This document shows positions 1-9,556 of a stretch of DNA of 24,305 nt, piece by piece. The notes beneath the pieces are model-generated. The model worked only from the letters and a program-made list of their open reading frames with translations, did not search any database and was not told the DNA's origin. Where the stretch lies: the NCBI RefSeq assembly GCF_937959485.1, contig NZ_CALGPY010000008.1:1-24305 (forward strand), read 5' to 3'. The position numbers were made by a program, and so were the translations under genes. Numbering within the stretch: position 1 is the first letter of the stretch; the number at the start of each line of letters is the position of its first letter. Origin of the DNA: an uncultured Campylobacter sp. (GTDB taxonomy: Bacteria; Campylobacterota; Campylobacteria; Campylobacterales; Campylobacteraceae).

Positions 1-56
1 GAATTTTAGAATTTTAGAATTTTAGAATTTTAGAATTTTAGAATTTTAGAATTTTT
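1..56. repeat. 8-bp microsatellite (GAATTTTA)n
   Basis: Six perfect head-to-tail copies of GAATTTTA followed by a seventh with its last base changed (GAATTTTT). The array starts at base 1, so it probably continues upstream and its true copy number is unknown. The unit length is not a multiple of three, so within a gene copy changes would shift frame. Here it sits just before a terminator hairpin, about 230 bases before the next start codon. Confidence 0.95.
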
Positions 57-80
57 AAGGCGCGGAATTCTCGCGCCTTT
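57..80 (+). terminator. Rho-independent terminator of an upstream gene
   Basis: Perfect 8-bp stem AAGGCGCG (57-64) / CGCGCCTT (72-79) around a 7-base loop, followed by a weak T-rich run (TTTACTTT). It probably ends a transcript that enters from outside the window and insulates the large gene at 286. Confidence 0.6.
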
Positions 81-238
81 ACTTTAATTGTTTGAGAGTT
101 GTTGTTTATTTGTTATTATATTATTTTTAATGTAGCCCAAGATAAACAAAATCGCATTTTATAAAATCTTTCTTTTAGGAAATCTTTAAAATTTATTTAT
201 ATTTGTTCCATATCCATATAAAATTTAAGCAAAAAAAA

Positions 239-246
239 TGTAAAAT
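239..246 (+). promoter_or_regulatory. Candidate sigma-70 -10 element for the giant exported protein
   Basis: TGTAAAAT lies 40 bases before the ATG at 286, in a very A/T-rich stretch with A-runs just upstream, as is usual for Campylobacter promoters, which rely on the -10 box more than on a -35 box. A strong Shine-Dalgarno GGAGGG follows at 273-278. No sigma-54 or sigma-28 consensus was seen. The assignment is by eye only. Confidence 0.35.
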
Positions 247-285
247 AGTAGCTAAAAATTATGTTATTGACCGGAGGGTAGTATC

Positions 286-3200
286 ATGAAAGTTAAGAGT
301 TTTAGCTTTGCGCCCATTTTGGCGCTGTTGTTTTGTTTCGTGGCGGGGGCCTTTGCGGATAATAGACCCAATATTAAGATCAATCCCGCCGTTATAGATC
401 CTTGGGAATACCCTGATAGTGGCGTGATCAATAGTAGTGATCCGCATTGGTATTGGTATTCAAGCGGTGAATGTGGAGATGGCGCCGGTCATAATCATTG
501 TGGAACATGGAATTTTAGTGGTATTCGAGATTGGAAAAATCAAACCCCTGTAGTTAGATTTGGCGGTCCCGGTACCTATGTATTTGGAGACTATGCCGTA
601 GCTGGAAATACAGTGCTTAGTTTTGATTGGGACGGAGTTACAAAAGGAGTGGATAAAAACTTTATAGCTGGCGCAAACGGTCATTATTTAAAAGAGGATC
701 CAGATACTTCGGCGGGTGCCTTTTATCTAAATAGCTCCAAATCGACTCTAAAACTACCTAAGGGTATTACTAAAGATGATATCGTTTTTGCAGCTTTGTA
801 TTGGCAAGGTAACGTAAGAGAGGCAAGAGAGCTTATCAATGAGGGATGGGATAAATACGTAGGAAATGGCGACGGAGTTAAGTTTGCGAAATGGTATAAA
901 TGGGCTAAGCTTAGAATGAAAAGCTCAAAAAGTGCAACAAGTACTGCTCCTATAGATATCCCGAGGGATAGATGTAACGGCGTAGCCGGCTGGAATTATA
1001 GGGAGAATGCTAGCTATAGAAATCTTCCTAACCCTCGGAAGGTAGAGATGCGTTTGGAATACGGCTGCTTTGCAGATATTACGGATAAAGTGAAGGCAAA
1101 CTTTGTTGATTACTCTGATAGTATAGATTTTACCGTAGGAAACATAGTAGCTAGCGATGGTAGGGATAATGCCGGTGCAGCCCTTATTAATGGTGAGTTA
1201 AAAAATATTAGACTTGGTATGTGGGGTGGCTGGGGTGTAATCATAGTATATGATAAGACCTTGGACTCTAGAAATAAGCTAATGGCAGATTTACAAAGCC
1301 CTGCTAATCCTGTAGGTGTAGCGAAACCGTTTACTTACGCAGAGGCTGCAAAATTTAAAAACGATTATTACAAGCCTAAAAACGTAACCGTATATGGTGA
1401 TTTTATAGCTATTACACCTTGGGCAGGCGCAAATGAATCTATAAACGTAAAAGCCGAGTTAAAAGGCTTTTACACTCCTAGGAGCGGTCGCGTTAATGCT
1501 AAGCTTAGTTTTTTAGGTTTTGGTGGCGAGGCGAAACTTGGACCTGAAATGAGCGGCAATGATAAGACGAAGGAATTTTTTAGAGTAGAGAATAAAAAAG
1601 CGGGCGGTAAAATGGATACTTTATATACTCCTAATGCCGCTTGGTCTAATGGAATAAACGCATTGGCTCAAATCGGAAGCGAATGGTATTCTAATATATT
1701 CGGCGGTACCATTATGAGGCTAAGAAGCGAAAATGGTGGATATGCTGCGATACCGGAAATCCTAAGAGGTAAGCATTACGAGGGAGCGGATCAGGCAGCC
1801 GCCGTGGATTTAGATGAATTTGATATAAGCGATAAAATGGGCTACGGGCAATCAAGTATAAAGTTGGAACTGGGTGGTACGTATAACTCAACAAACAACC
1901 AATCCGATCAAAACTTTATAAGTATGATAGCAATATCAGTAGATCTGTATGTTCCTCAACTATGCTATCAGTATGAGGTATATAATGCCGCTAACTGGGT
2001 AAAATTCTTTAGAACTAAAGATGAAGATCCGCAGAATGGCAAAGTTATCGGTAGCAGATATAGTAAGACTGAGATTGACGACAATAAGCCAGAGCAGATC
2101 AAAAATCCAGTAGTTGCGGGCGAGCATATCTACTATAGAATGAAATTCGAAAACAGACTAAATGGTGGTAATAGCGAGGATGCTGTAGGTGCAGTAGTGT
2201 CAATCGATTTTGCTCAGGCAGGCGCTGCCTATACCAAAGATAGTTCTACTATAAATAATGAACTAGCCATAAACGATCCTATCACTACCACTACAAATAC
2301 CATACCTGCAGCGGCTGCAGAGAAACTGGTCTATCTACGCGATGGTCAAAAGGGTGCATATAAGACGATGAAAGATGTCATAAATGGCGGCACCCCAAAT
2401 GTTACGGATCCTATCTATAATGATAGGCAATTTACGACGCTAGATAATAATGTCTTAAAATTCTATATCGGCGAGGGTGCAGGAGAGATAAAAGCTGGCA
2501 CGACTACTCCGGTGGGCGGTCTAATGAGACCAGGTAAGGCGGCGTATGGTGAGTTTAACGCTACCGTTAATACCGGTGCAAAAATTCTTCAAGCTCCTGC
2601 CGTGACATTAAGCTACAAGATGAGTCTAGATATCGGCGGCGGTCAGCGAGTCGTCCTAGATATGGATAGTGCCTCTGAACTTGAGCTATGCGATGCAACG
2701 AAGGTTTCTAAAAGTGTTGATATCCAGCCGCTAAGTGGTTTGCAAGTAGTAAATAAGAATTTTAGTAATAGCGACGACGATGATAGGCTATATACTCAAA
2801 TCTCCGATAAGCCTTTTGATGCAAAACTCATCTTTAGACCAGATTACGAGAGCCAATATTGTAAGTCTTATGACGATAAAACCGGTAAATGTACAGATTA
2901 TATCGGTGCGGCTGCGAATTCTCCTTACTTTAAAAAAGATCCTAATACAGGTAAGCTCGTATATATCGGTAGCAAGGATAGAAAGCTTGAGAAATTTGGC
3001 TTGGGAGGAAAATTATATTTGTCCGTCATCAGGGCAAAAAATGCTGCTACTACGTCAGACAAAGTCAGTGAGGATGATAAGAAAAATAGCGTAGTTTATG
3101 CATGCCGATCAGTAACTGATACCTTAAAAATTCCGTTTAAGCTAAATGGCGATTCCTATTCTGTAGATAAGGAATTAGATTTTAAAAACAAGAGCATTTT

Positions 3201-6200
3201 AACTCTAAATAATATAGAGATAGGTGATGCGTATCAAGGTCTTACATTTATGCTTAGTTATCGTCCTGACGAGCAAGCTACCTCGAGATCCGATTTAGAT
3301 AAGTATATAAAAGATAAGGACTTAAACAGTGAGGATCCTAAGGCTTACTATTTAGAGCTTAAAAAATGGGAGCTTAAGAAGCAATACGGGTATTGTGAAG
3401 CCAATGAAGATTTTGATTGGTGCAATAAAAGTCTGACTGCGGAACAAAAGAAGGATATCTGGGATAATATTATACAAAAGAAGCTGGATGAGCTTAAAAA
3501 TAGTATAGATACGGCTAGCAATGAGTTCGGAATTAAAATGTCAAAAGACGGCTCGTTCCATATATGCGGTAGCGATAACTTCGTACTCCGCCCTGCGTAT
3601 TTCAAAGTAGATACCGATGCGCTAAATAATTCCGGTAAATATAGCAAGATCGTAGATACTACCGCTAGTGGCGATATAACTAAAAAAGGCGTTAGTACCG
3701 ATGTTTATAATCCTACCGAACTTCGCGTGGGTGGTGACTATGAGCAGAACGCAGATATTTTAGCGCACGTAATATCAGCTAGAAGTTACAGCGATAACGG
3801 CGTACCTAACTATACTGCAAGAATTGGCGGCGACCTAGGTAATCAGCGCTATCATCTACGTAAAAGCTATGGTACGGATTCCGACGATACTCAAGATATA
3901 TCGACTAAGATCCGTGGCATCCAGACTTACTTGCGCCCATTCATATCTAATGAATGTGTGGCTAATGTAGATACCCAGTCTTATTATGTCGATAGAAAAA
4001 CAGCCACTACTACATTAAAACGCGGTGTAAAGCAAGACGGTTGCTACGGCGGTACTGCAGTAGAGTATTCCGGTGCTAAATACAATGTCGAGACAGGCAA
4101 ATACGAGATCGATCCATCGACTATCAAAAAGGGCTCTTTTGGCAAGAGTGATGATGTTTCGTGCGTGTTAAATGGTACAAGCTCAAAATTCGACGCATCG
4201 TATAGAAGAGTATGGGATAAAAATGCCGTAAGCTTATGGGCGGATTTTAATGCTAGAGATATCGTAGAGACTGGAGGTGTGGCGAAATTCAGCGGCAAAG
4301 GCAATTCTCAAGGCGCTTATTTGATGACTCAGTCTAGAAAAGCTTCTGCGGATAAAGATAAAGAAAATGCCGTCATTTATACTGAAGGATTAGGTGCAAA
4401 TGCTGATAAAATTTTTAACTACTATAATGTCGGTGATGTACTGGTAAGCGTCTATGATAACTCATGGACGGATGCTTACTCCGATCAGACATACTCTAAA
4501 AAGTGGAAGAGTGCTAAATGTATTATCAATTCATCTAGCAATACTCCGGACGCTAAAGGTATGGTAGGTTGCGACGTAGGCATGAGAATTGCTGCTAACA
4601 AAGATAAAGCTATAAACGACAATATTGTATTGCGATACCGACCGGATCGTATCAGAATGTCGCTCGTAAGCCTTGATAATGGTATAACAACTGGCGTAGG
4701 TGATAATAATATCACCGGCGGAACATCCGCATATACATATTTTAATGATCCGTATATTGAGAATAATGTTGTAGTATATCCAGGCGAAAATCCCGCACAG
4801 AATTTAGCTGTAACGCGTCAGATAAGCCAGCTTGCCAAACTTAAAGTTAATGCCGTGGCGTATCTATCTGACAAAGTTTATAAGGATGTCATCGCTACGC
4901 TTTATGACGGATATAAGCAAGATGTTGGCGGCACTCCTCAAGCCGTGTGCGGATTTTCGAGCGATCTTGATTTTGCGCTAAATTTTGGATTTGATTGCGC
5001 TAGCAATAGTGCCGATGGACGTTGCTCCACGGCTACCGCTAGCAGGACCGGCGGAGATACAAATTACGTGCCGTATCCTAATAGACCTACCGTTGTTTAC
5101 AATATCCGTGGTGGTACACAGTTTTTCGCTAAGAATTCTAACGAGTGCCTAGGCTCTACGGGTTATGATAGCAGATGCTATACATATAACGCAAGGACCC
5201 TAAGCTCAACTGTTATCGGAGGTTGGGAGGAAGCTGCTTCCGCCGCCGATGTTGGCTATGGCATGCCTATACCGCTTGGAATGGCGCTTAATTATTACTC
5301 CGATGCTTCATTAATAGGCGGACTTATCAATAGACCGAAAGGCGGCACAGGAATTAATTACGATTCTAAGTCGAGCGATTTTAGAATTTTGGCACAAGGA
5401 TTTAGAGAGGGACAGACTCCTGGTTCAACTGTGTATTTTAATTTCGCTAGGATGCATAAAACCCCTAGCACCCCGGTGCTTATCTACGCTAGTGACTTTA
5501 ATATCGGAAATGGCACGGTTAGTATCGCTGAAAATTTTTGGCCGTCAAAATTTGATAAATCATACAATGCTATCTCGGATACAACTTCGGAGCAATATAA
5601 GAAGGATGATATAAAGTTATCCCAGGAGAACTTTAATACTTTCATCACTAGAAAGGTTGGTGAAACCGGAGCTGCAAGTAAGGCTGCTTATATAGCCGCT
5701 GCTAATTCCAATAGTAAGACCTATGCAACAGGTAAAACCGTTATAGATTATAGTGACAACGTAGGCACTTATGCGCTATTCGTCTATGGTACGTCATATG
5801 ACAAGAGCCTGGGATCTAGAGTGTATCAAGCCACTACCAGAACCGGGGTAACCGTACCTATTTATACGCAGATCTATTGCGGTAGAACCGATAGGTGCGC
5901 GAATATGCCTGCTCCTAGCGCGGAACTTGCTTATGAAGCCCCTAGCTCGAATATATTTACCGTGCTAGCGGCTCAAGATCATAGCCTAACTGATTTTACG
6001 AAGTTCGTAGTAAATACTAGGGCCACTTTAAATAATATAGGAGCAGAATTCGTAAGCGCTTATACTAGCTTTACGCCTACTGGCGTAACTGTTCGCAGAG
6101 GTAATGTAGTAAGCGGTGGCAAGGAAGATATAGCTATCCAAGCTACTGCTCCGGGCCAGGCTACAATACGTATTGAAACTAACCCATGGCTTATCCATAC

Positions 6201-6486
6201 GCCTGCTGGAAATCAAAAAACTATGTTTACCGTACCTCCTACTACTGGAGCTTACTCTAGCAGGTTCCCTGGTGTGCCACAGTATTTCAATCCTCTTACT
6301 GTAAATGTAAGAGCTGTTAGACCTACAGTCTGGGGTGGAGAAGGTCAAGTCAAGTCCGGTACGGAAGACGACGTAGGATCATTCGCTGGTGGTAGTACAG
6401 CGGATAATAGCACTAGCGACACTTCGACTAGCAAGCTAGGTACGGGCGATATTCGCGATATTTACAATCAAAAGACCGATTGGTAG
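286..6486 (+). CDS. Giant exported protein, 2066 aa, possible DUF3344/DUF11/MshQ-like surface protein
   Basis: Not recognised as a named protein. A signal peptide is clear: positively charged start, hydrophobic core at residues 8-21, and an AFA|DN cleavage site after residue 24, so Sec export is expected. The start is fixed by GGAGGG eight bases upstream. Residues about 130-330 show the pattern 'ALYWQG ... YGCFADITDKV ... GGWGVIIVYD', which resembles the DUF3344-like beta-domain of large surface proteins. Residues about 610-650 (YYRMKFENRL) resemble the conserved repeat domain DUF11. 'NFVLRP' and 'RYRPDRIRM' further on recall MshQ/DUF6701-type segments; all three likenesses are inference. There are scattered cysteines, no RTX repeats, no LPXTG, and no transmembrane helix after the signal. 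The C-terminus is a Gly/Ser/Thr-rich tail ending in TDW, without an evident autotransporter barrel. Composition is AT-richer, with many ATA and AGA codons, than in lepA or gyrA, which suggests different selection or transfer. It stands alone, with a terminator directly behind it. Confidence 0.9.
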   Translation: MKVKSFSFAPILALLFCFVAGAFADNRPNIKINPAVIDPWEYPDSGVINSSDPHWYWYSSGECGDGAGHNHCGTWNFSGIRDWKNQTPVVRFGGPGTYVFGDYAVAGNTVLSFDWDGVTKGVDKNFIAGANGHYLKEDPDTSAGAFYLNSSKSTLKLPKGITKDDIVFAALYWQGNVREARELINEGWDKYVGNGDGVKFAKWYKWAKLRMKSSKSATSTAPIDIPRDRCNGVAGWNYRENASYRNLPNPRKVEMRLEYGCFADITDKVKANFVDYSDSIDFTVGNIVASDGRDNAGAALINGELKNIRLGMWGGWGVIIVYDKTLDSRNKLMADLQSPANPVGVAKPFTYAEAAKFKNDYYKPKNVTVYGDFIAITPWAGANESINVKAELKGFYTPRSGRVNAKLSFLGFGGEAKLGPEMSGNDKTKEFFRVENKKAGGKMDTLYTPNAAWSNGINALAQIGSEWYSNIFGGTIMRLRSENGGYAAIPEILRGKHYEGADQAAAVDLDEFDISDKMGYGQSSIKLELGGTYNSTNNQSDQNFISMIAISVDLYVPQLCYQYEVYNAANWVKFFRTKDEDPQNGKVIGSRYSKTEIDDNKPEQIKNPVVAGEHIYYRMKFENRLNGGNSEDAVGAVVSIDFAQAGAAYTKDSSTINNELAINDPITTTTNTIPAAAAEKLVYLRDGQKGAYKTMKDVINGGTPNVTDPIYNDRQFTTLDNNVLKFYIGEGAGEIKAGTTTPVGGLMRPGKAAYGEFNATVNTGAKILQAPAVTLSYKMSLDIGGGQRVVLDMDSASELELCDATKVSKSVDIQPLSGLQVVNKNFSNSDDDDRLYTQISDKPFDAKLIFRPDYESQYCKSYDDKTGKCTDYIGAAANSPYFKKDPNTGKLVYIGSKDRKLEKFGLGGKLYLSVIRAKNAATTSDKVSEDDKKNSVVYACRSVTDTLKIPFKLNGDSYSVDKELDFKNKSILTLNNIEIGDAYQGLTFMLSYRPDEQATSRSDLDKYIKDKDLNSEDPKAYYLELKKWELKKQYGYCEANEDFDWCNKSLTAEQKKDIWDNIIQKKLDELKNSIDTASNEFGIKMSKDGSFHICGSDNFVLRPAYFKVDTDALNNSGKYSKIVDTTASGDITKKGVSTDVYNPTELRVGGDYEQNADILAHVISARSYSDNGVPNYTARIGGDLGNQRYHLRKSYGTDSDDTQDISTKIRGIQTYLRPFISNECVANVDTQSYYVDRKTATTTLKRGVKQDGCYGGTAVEYSGAKYNVETGKYEIDPSTIKKGSFGKSDDVSCVLNGTSSKFDASYRRVWDKNAVSLWADFNARDIVETGGVAKFSGKGNSQGAYLMTQSRKASADKDKENAVIYTEGLGANADKIFNYYNVGDVLVSVYDNSWTDAYSDQTYSKKWKSAKCIINSSSNTPDAKGMVGCDVGMRIAANKDKAINDNIVLRYRPDRIRMSLVSLDNGITTGVGDNNITGGTSAYTYFNDPYIENNVVVYPGENPAQNLAVTRQISQLAKLKVNAVAYLSDKVYKDVIATLYDGYKQDVGGTPQAVCGFSSDLDFALNFGFDCASNSADGRCSTATASRTGGDTNYVPYPNRPTVVYNIRGGTQFFAKNSNECLGSTGYDSRCYTYNARTLSSTVIGGWEEAASAADVGYGMPIPLGMALNYYSDASLIGGLINRPKGGTGINYDSKSSDFRILAQGFREGQTPGSTVYFNFARMHKTPSTPVLIYASDFNIGNGTVSIAENFWPSKFDKSYNAISDTTSEQYKKDDIKLSQENFNTFITRKVGETGAASKAAYIAAANSNSKTYATGKTVIDYSDNVGTYALFVYGTSYDKSLGSRVYQATTRTGVTVPIYTQIYCGRTDRCANMPAPSAELAYEAPSSNIFTVLAAQDHSLTDFTKFVVNTRATLNNIGAEFVSAYTSFTPTGVTVRRGNVVSGGKEDIAIQATAPGQATIRIETNPWLIHTPAGNQKTMFTVPPTTGAYSSRFPGVPQYFNPLTVNVRAVRPTVWGGEGQVKSGTEDDVGSFAGGSTADNSTSDTSTSKLGTGDIRDIYNQKTDW

Positions 6487-6510
6487 TATCTACGCTAAGC
6501 TGGTAGCATA

Positions 6511-6539
6511 AAGGCTAGCCTCCTGGCTAGCCTTTTTTT
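6511..6539 (+). terminator. Strong Rho-independent terminator after the giant exported protein
   Basis: Perfect 10-bp stem AAGGCTAGCC (6511-6520) / GGCTAGCCTT (6525-6534), loop TCCT, followed by a continuous T-run to 6539. It lies 25 bases after the stop codon, so the giant gene is probably monocistronic. Confidence 0.93.
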
Positions 6540-7148
6540 ATGAGCGAAATTTTGGTTTTCTTGGCGACAAATATTTTGGAATTTTGCTTTGTAAATTTTT
6601 GTCTGCAAATTCCATGAGATAGAATTTTTTTGGAATTTTAAATTGCGAAATTTTACTATAAGACTTGGCGGTAAAATTTTACTCATTGAGATTTGTGCGC
6701 CGTAACGGCATAGAATTGCGCGCTAATCCCAAGCGGTAGAATTTCAAAATTTTGTATGACGATCCTCCTCCTGTTTATTAAAATGCTGAGCTATCAGCGT
6801 TGCAAGTTTCGCGTAGTGTGATCATGCAAAGCTTATTGTAAATTTTTATTGCGCGAGATTTTACATTTCAATATAGCCGCAGAATTCAATTAGTAAAATC
6901 TGCGCCCAACTCTCATCCTAAAATTCTATCGCGGTAAAACACACCGCCGATAAAACTTAAAATTCTATTGCTCAAAGCCGCCCGCATTTTCCCTTATCCT
7001 TCAAAATTTCGTTTCGCAAAATTCCGATCCGCCTAAAGCTACCGTATAAATTTCGCCTCATAAATTCCATTCCTCCATTAGCCTATTTACCCGTTTTTAA
7101 ATGAAATTTCGGCACAATGTGGCTTAAAATTTCATCAGGAAAAGCCAC
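6540..7148. other. Non-coding spacer before lepA
   Basis: About 600 bases with no convincing gene. It is built from AAATTT/GAATTTT words separated by short GC-rich stretches, like the other spacers in this window. A short open frame on the minus strand (6495-6686) overlaps the terminator and looks like chance. No tRNA, hairpin cluster or obvious promoter box was recognised; the lepA promoter must lie near its end, but I cannot place it. Confidence 0.7.
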
Positions 7149-8945
7149 TTGAAAACAAAAAATATCAGAAATTTCAGCATCATCGCGCATATCGACCATG
7201 GCAAATCCACGCTCGCAGACCGTCTAATCAGCGAGTGCAACGCCGTCGAGGCGCGCCAGATGAGCAGCCAGATCATGGATACGATGGATATCGAAAAGGA
7301 GCGCGGCATCACGATCAAGGCGCAGTCCGTGCGGCTCGAGTATGAGCTTGGCGGCGAGAAATACGTTTTAAATTTAATCGACACCCCTGGCCACGTGGAT
7401 TTTAGCTACGAGGTCTCGCGCTCGCTGGCTAGCTGCGAGGGGGCGATCCTCGTCGTGGACGCGAGCCAGGGCGTGCAGGCGCAAACCATCGCAAACGTCT
7501 ATATCGCGCTACAGCACAACCTGGAGATCATCCCCGTACTCAATAAAATCGATCTGCCCGCCGCCGATCCGCAGCGCGTAAAAGATGAGATCGAGCATGT
7601 CATCGGGCTTGATTGCAGCAGCGCGATCGAGGTCAGCGCCAAGACGGGCGTGGGCATTAATGAGCTTTTAGAGGCGATAATCACTCGCATCCCCGCGCCC
7701 AAAACGGACGACGCCGCGCCGCTTAAGGCGCTCATCTACGACAGCTGGTTTGATAACTACCTAGGCGCGCTCGCGCTTGCGAGGCTCTACGACGGCGTGC
7801 TGAAAAAGGGCGACGAGGTCTATATCATGGGTAGCGAGAACCGCCACGAGGTCCTTGATCTGATGTATCCCAACCCGCTCGCGCCTACCAAAACCCGCGA
7901 GCTTAGCAGCGGTGAAGTGGGCATCGTAGTAATGGGGCTAAAAAACGTCGCCGACGTGCAGGTAGGCGATACGATCACGCTTTTTAAAAATCGTGCCGTC
8001 GCGCCCGTAGGCGGGTTTGAAAAGGCCAAGCCCTTCGTGTTTGCGGGCATCTATCCCGTGCAAACCGATAAATTTGAAGACCTGCGCGACGCTTTGGATA
8101 AGCTCAGCCTAAACGACAGCTCGCTTAGCTACGAGCCCGAGACCTCGCTCGCGCTAGGATTTGGCTTTCGCGTCGGGTTTTTGGGGCTACTGCATATGGA
8201 GGTCGTGAAGGAGCGGCTCGAGCGTGAGTTTGATCTCGATCTCATCGCTACGGCGCCGACCGTCACATACGCCGTGTATCTCACGGACGGCTCGTGCGTG
8301 CGGATACACAGCCCCAGCGAGCTTCCGGCGCCAAATTTCATCGAGCGCATCGAGGAGCCCTACGTCAGGGCGACCATCATTACCCCGAGCGAGTTTCTGG
8401 GCAATCTCATCAGCCTTTTAAATTTGCGCCGCGGCATCCAAACCAAGATGGACTACATCACGCCGGAGCGCGTCCTGCTCGAATACGACGTGCCGACAAA
8501 CGAGATCATAATGGACTTTTACGATAAGCTCAAATCCTGCACCAAGGGCTATGCGAGCTTTGATTACGAGCCGATCGATTACAGGCGCGGCGATCTCGTA
8601 AAGCTCGACATCCGCGTCGCCGGCGAAGCGGTCGATGCTCTCTCGATCATCGTGCCCGCCTCAAAGGCCGAATCCAAGGGGCGCGACCTTGTCAAAGCGA
8701 TGAAGGAGATCGTACCGCGGCAGCTTTTTGAGGTCGCGATCCAAGCAAGTATCGGCAACAAGATCATCGCGCGCGAAAACGTTCGCGCCATGGGCAAAAA
8801 CGTGACCGCCAAGTGCTACGGCGGCGACATCACGCGCAAGCGCAAGCTGCTCGAGAAACAAAAAGAGGGCAAGAAGCGCATGAAGACGATCGGCAAGGTG
8901 AATTTGCCGAGCGAGGCGTTTTTGAGCGTGCTGAAGATCGATTAA
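7149..8945 (+). CDS. lepA: Elongation factor 4 (LepA), back-translocating GTPase
   Basis: Translational GTPase that acts on the ribosome during elongation and biogenesis. At 598 aa it is full length for the family (about 600). G-domain motifs are intact: G1 AHIDHGKST (about 13-21), G2 RGITIK (52-57), G3 DTPGH (78-82), G4 NKID (132-135) and G5 SAK. The LepA-specific C-terminal part is present, including the conserved end near KRKLLEKQKEGKKRMK. The start is TTG: the frame has no ATG before the G1 motif, an AGGA lies at 7137-7140, and the resulting N-terminus KNIRNFSIIAHIDHGKST is the usual one. Codon use is GC-rich, unlike the preceding giant gene. In C. jejuni, lepA is, from memory, next to mapA, ctsW and gyrA; here it is separated from them by about 7.8 kb. 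Confidence 0.97.
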   Translation: MKTKNIRNFSIIAHIDHGKSTLADRLISECNAVEARQMSSQIMDTMDIEKERGITIKAQSVRLEYELGGEKYVLNLIDTPGHVDFSYEVSRSLASCEGAILVVDASQGVQAQTIANVYIALQHNLEIIPVLNKIDLPAADPQRVKDEIEHVIGLDCSSAIEVSAKTGVGINELLEAIITRIPAPKTDDAAPLKALIYDSWFDNYLGALALARLYDGVLKKGDEVYIMGSENRHEVLDLMYPNPLAPTKTRELSSGEVGIVVMGLKNVADVQVGDTITLFKNRAVAPVGGFEKAKPFVFAGIYPVQTDKFEDLRDALDKLSLNDSSLSYEPETSLALGFGFRVGFLGLLHMEVVKERLEREFDLDLIATAPTVTYAVYLTDGSCVRIHSPSELPAPNFIERIEEPYVRATIITPSEFLGNLISLLNLRRGIQTKMDYITPERVLLEYDVPTNEIIMDFYDKLKSCTKGYASFDYEPIDYRRGDLVKLDIRVAGEAVDALSIIVPASKAESKGRDLVKAMKEIVPRQLFEVAIQASIGNKIIARENVRAMGKNVTAKCYGGDITRKRKLLEKQKEGKKRMKTIGKVNLPSEAFLSVLKID

Positions 8946-9032
8946 ATTTTATACTTACGCGGATGGTCCAAATTTCATCTTTTTTCATCTTTTGTCGCGC
9001 GGCCGTAAAATTTGCTTTTAAATTTTAACGAT

Positions 9033-9122
9033 CGCTCGGGCGTTTAAATTTAGCAGCTCGCCGTTCGGTATGAAATTTCGTCTTTAAATTTCACGATCCT
9101 AAGAGACGATTTAAATTTTATG
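9033..9122. repeat. Degenerate direct repeat, copy A
   Basis: This stretch aligns with 9219-9305 over its full length with small gaps. Shared blocks in the same order are: CGCTCGGGCG / GGCTCGGTCG, then (A/C)GCTCGCCGTT, then AAATTTCRTCTTT, then AAATTT, and finally an identical TTTAAATTTTATG. No protein is encoded by either copy. Confidence 0.6.
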
Positions 9123-9218
9123 ACTGCACGGCGTTTAAACTCTATCGCTCGTCGTCCGAGCTGATACATTCGCTGTTGCGCGCGCCCATTTTGCGGCGCC
9201 TTAAGCTCTAGCGTTTAC

Positions 9219-9305
9219 GGCTCGGTCGTAGAATTTTGCCGCTCGCCGTTAGGCTAAAATTTCATCTTTCAAATTTAACATTTCGCGAGCGGTTTAAATT
9301 TTATG
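9219..9305. repeat. Degenerate direct repeat, copy B
   Basis: Second copy of the approximately 88-bp element at 9033-9122, in the same orientation, starting 186 bases further on. The order of the shared blocks is preserved, and the last 13 bases (TTTAAATTTTATG) are identical. The copies have diverged by substitutions and short indels, suggesting an old duplication. Confidence 0.6.
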
Positions 9306-9556
9306 TCCGCCAGCCGATTATTGCAGTCGCGCCCGTCATCTCCTACAGTTGCAGTCGCGCCCGCAGCTCGGCTATAAAATTTTATTCCGACGGCGCCTGC
9401 TATGAAATTTTATCCACTGCGGCTTTATAAAATTTTACTGCGCGCCGCATGAAATTTCCATAGCGCGAGCTTTTATAGCAAAACGGCGTATAAGAGGGCG
9501 CGCCGATAAATCCCGCAAAAGCGCTAAATTTATCGGCGTGAGATCAAAGGAGCAAA

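Larger units (their letters stand above)
8946..9556. other. Non-coding spacer between lepA and the broken DUF6882-like gene
   Basis: About 610 bases without a supported gene. It consists of AAATTT words alternating with GC-rich blocks (CGCTCG, GCCGCTCGCC). It contains a degenerate long direct repeat, listed separately. Small open frames here (8813-9028, 9236-9430) have no Shine-Dalgarno sequence and low-complexity products. No clear terminator for lepA was found. Confidence 0.65.

Noticed and set aside
3348..3647. 99-aa minus-strand open frame inside the giant gene
   Set aside because: Fully inside a strong coding frame on the other strand; Ser/Leu-rich antisense product with no initiation signal.
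6340..6486. Autotransporter or outer-membrane barrel at the end of the giant protein because it ends in Trp
   Set aside because: The last about 50 residues are Gly/Ser/Thr/Asp-rich without alternating barrel strands; the final Trp alone is not enough.
8946..9556. Mobile element or attachment site in the lepA spacer
   Set aside because: No transposase or integrase frame, no terminal inverted repeats and no tRNA; only degenerate direct repeats are visible.
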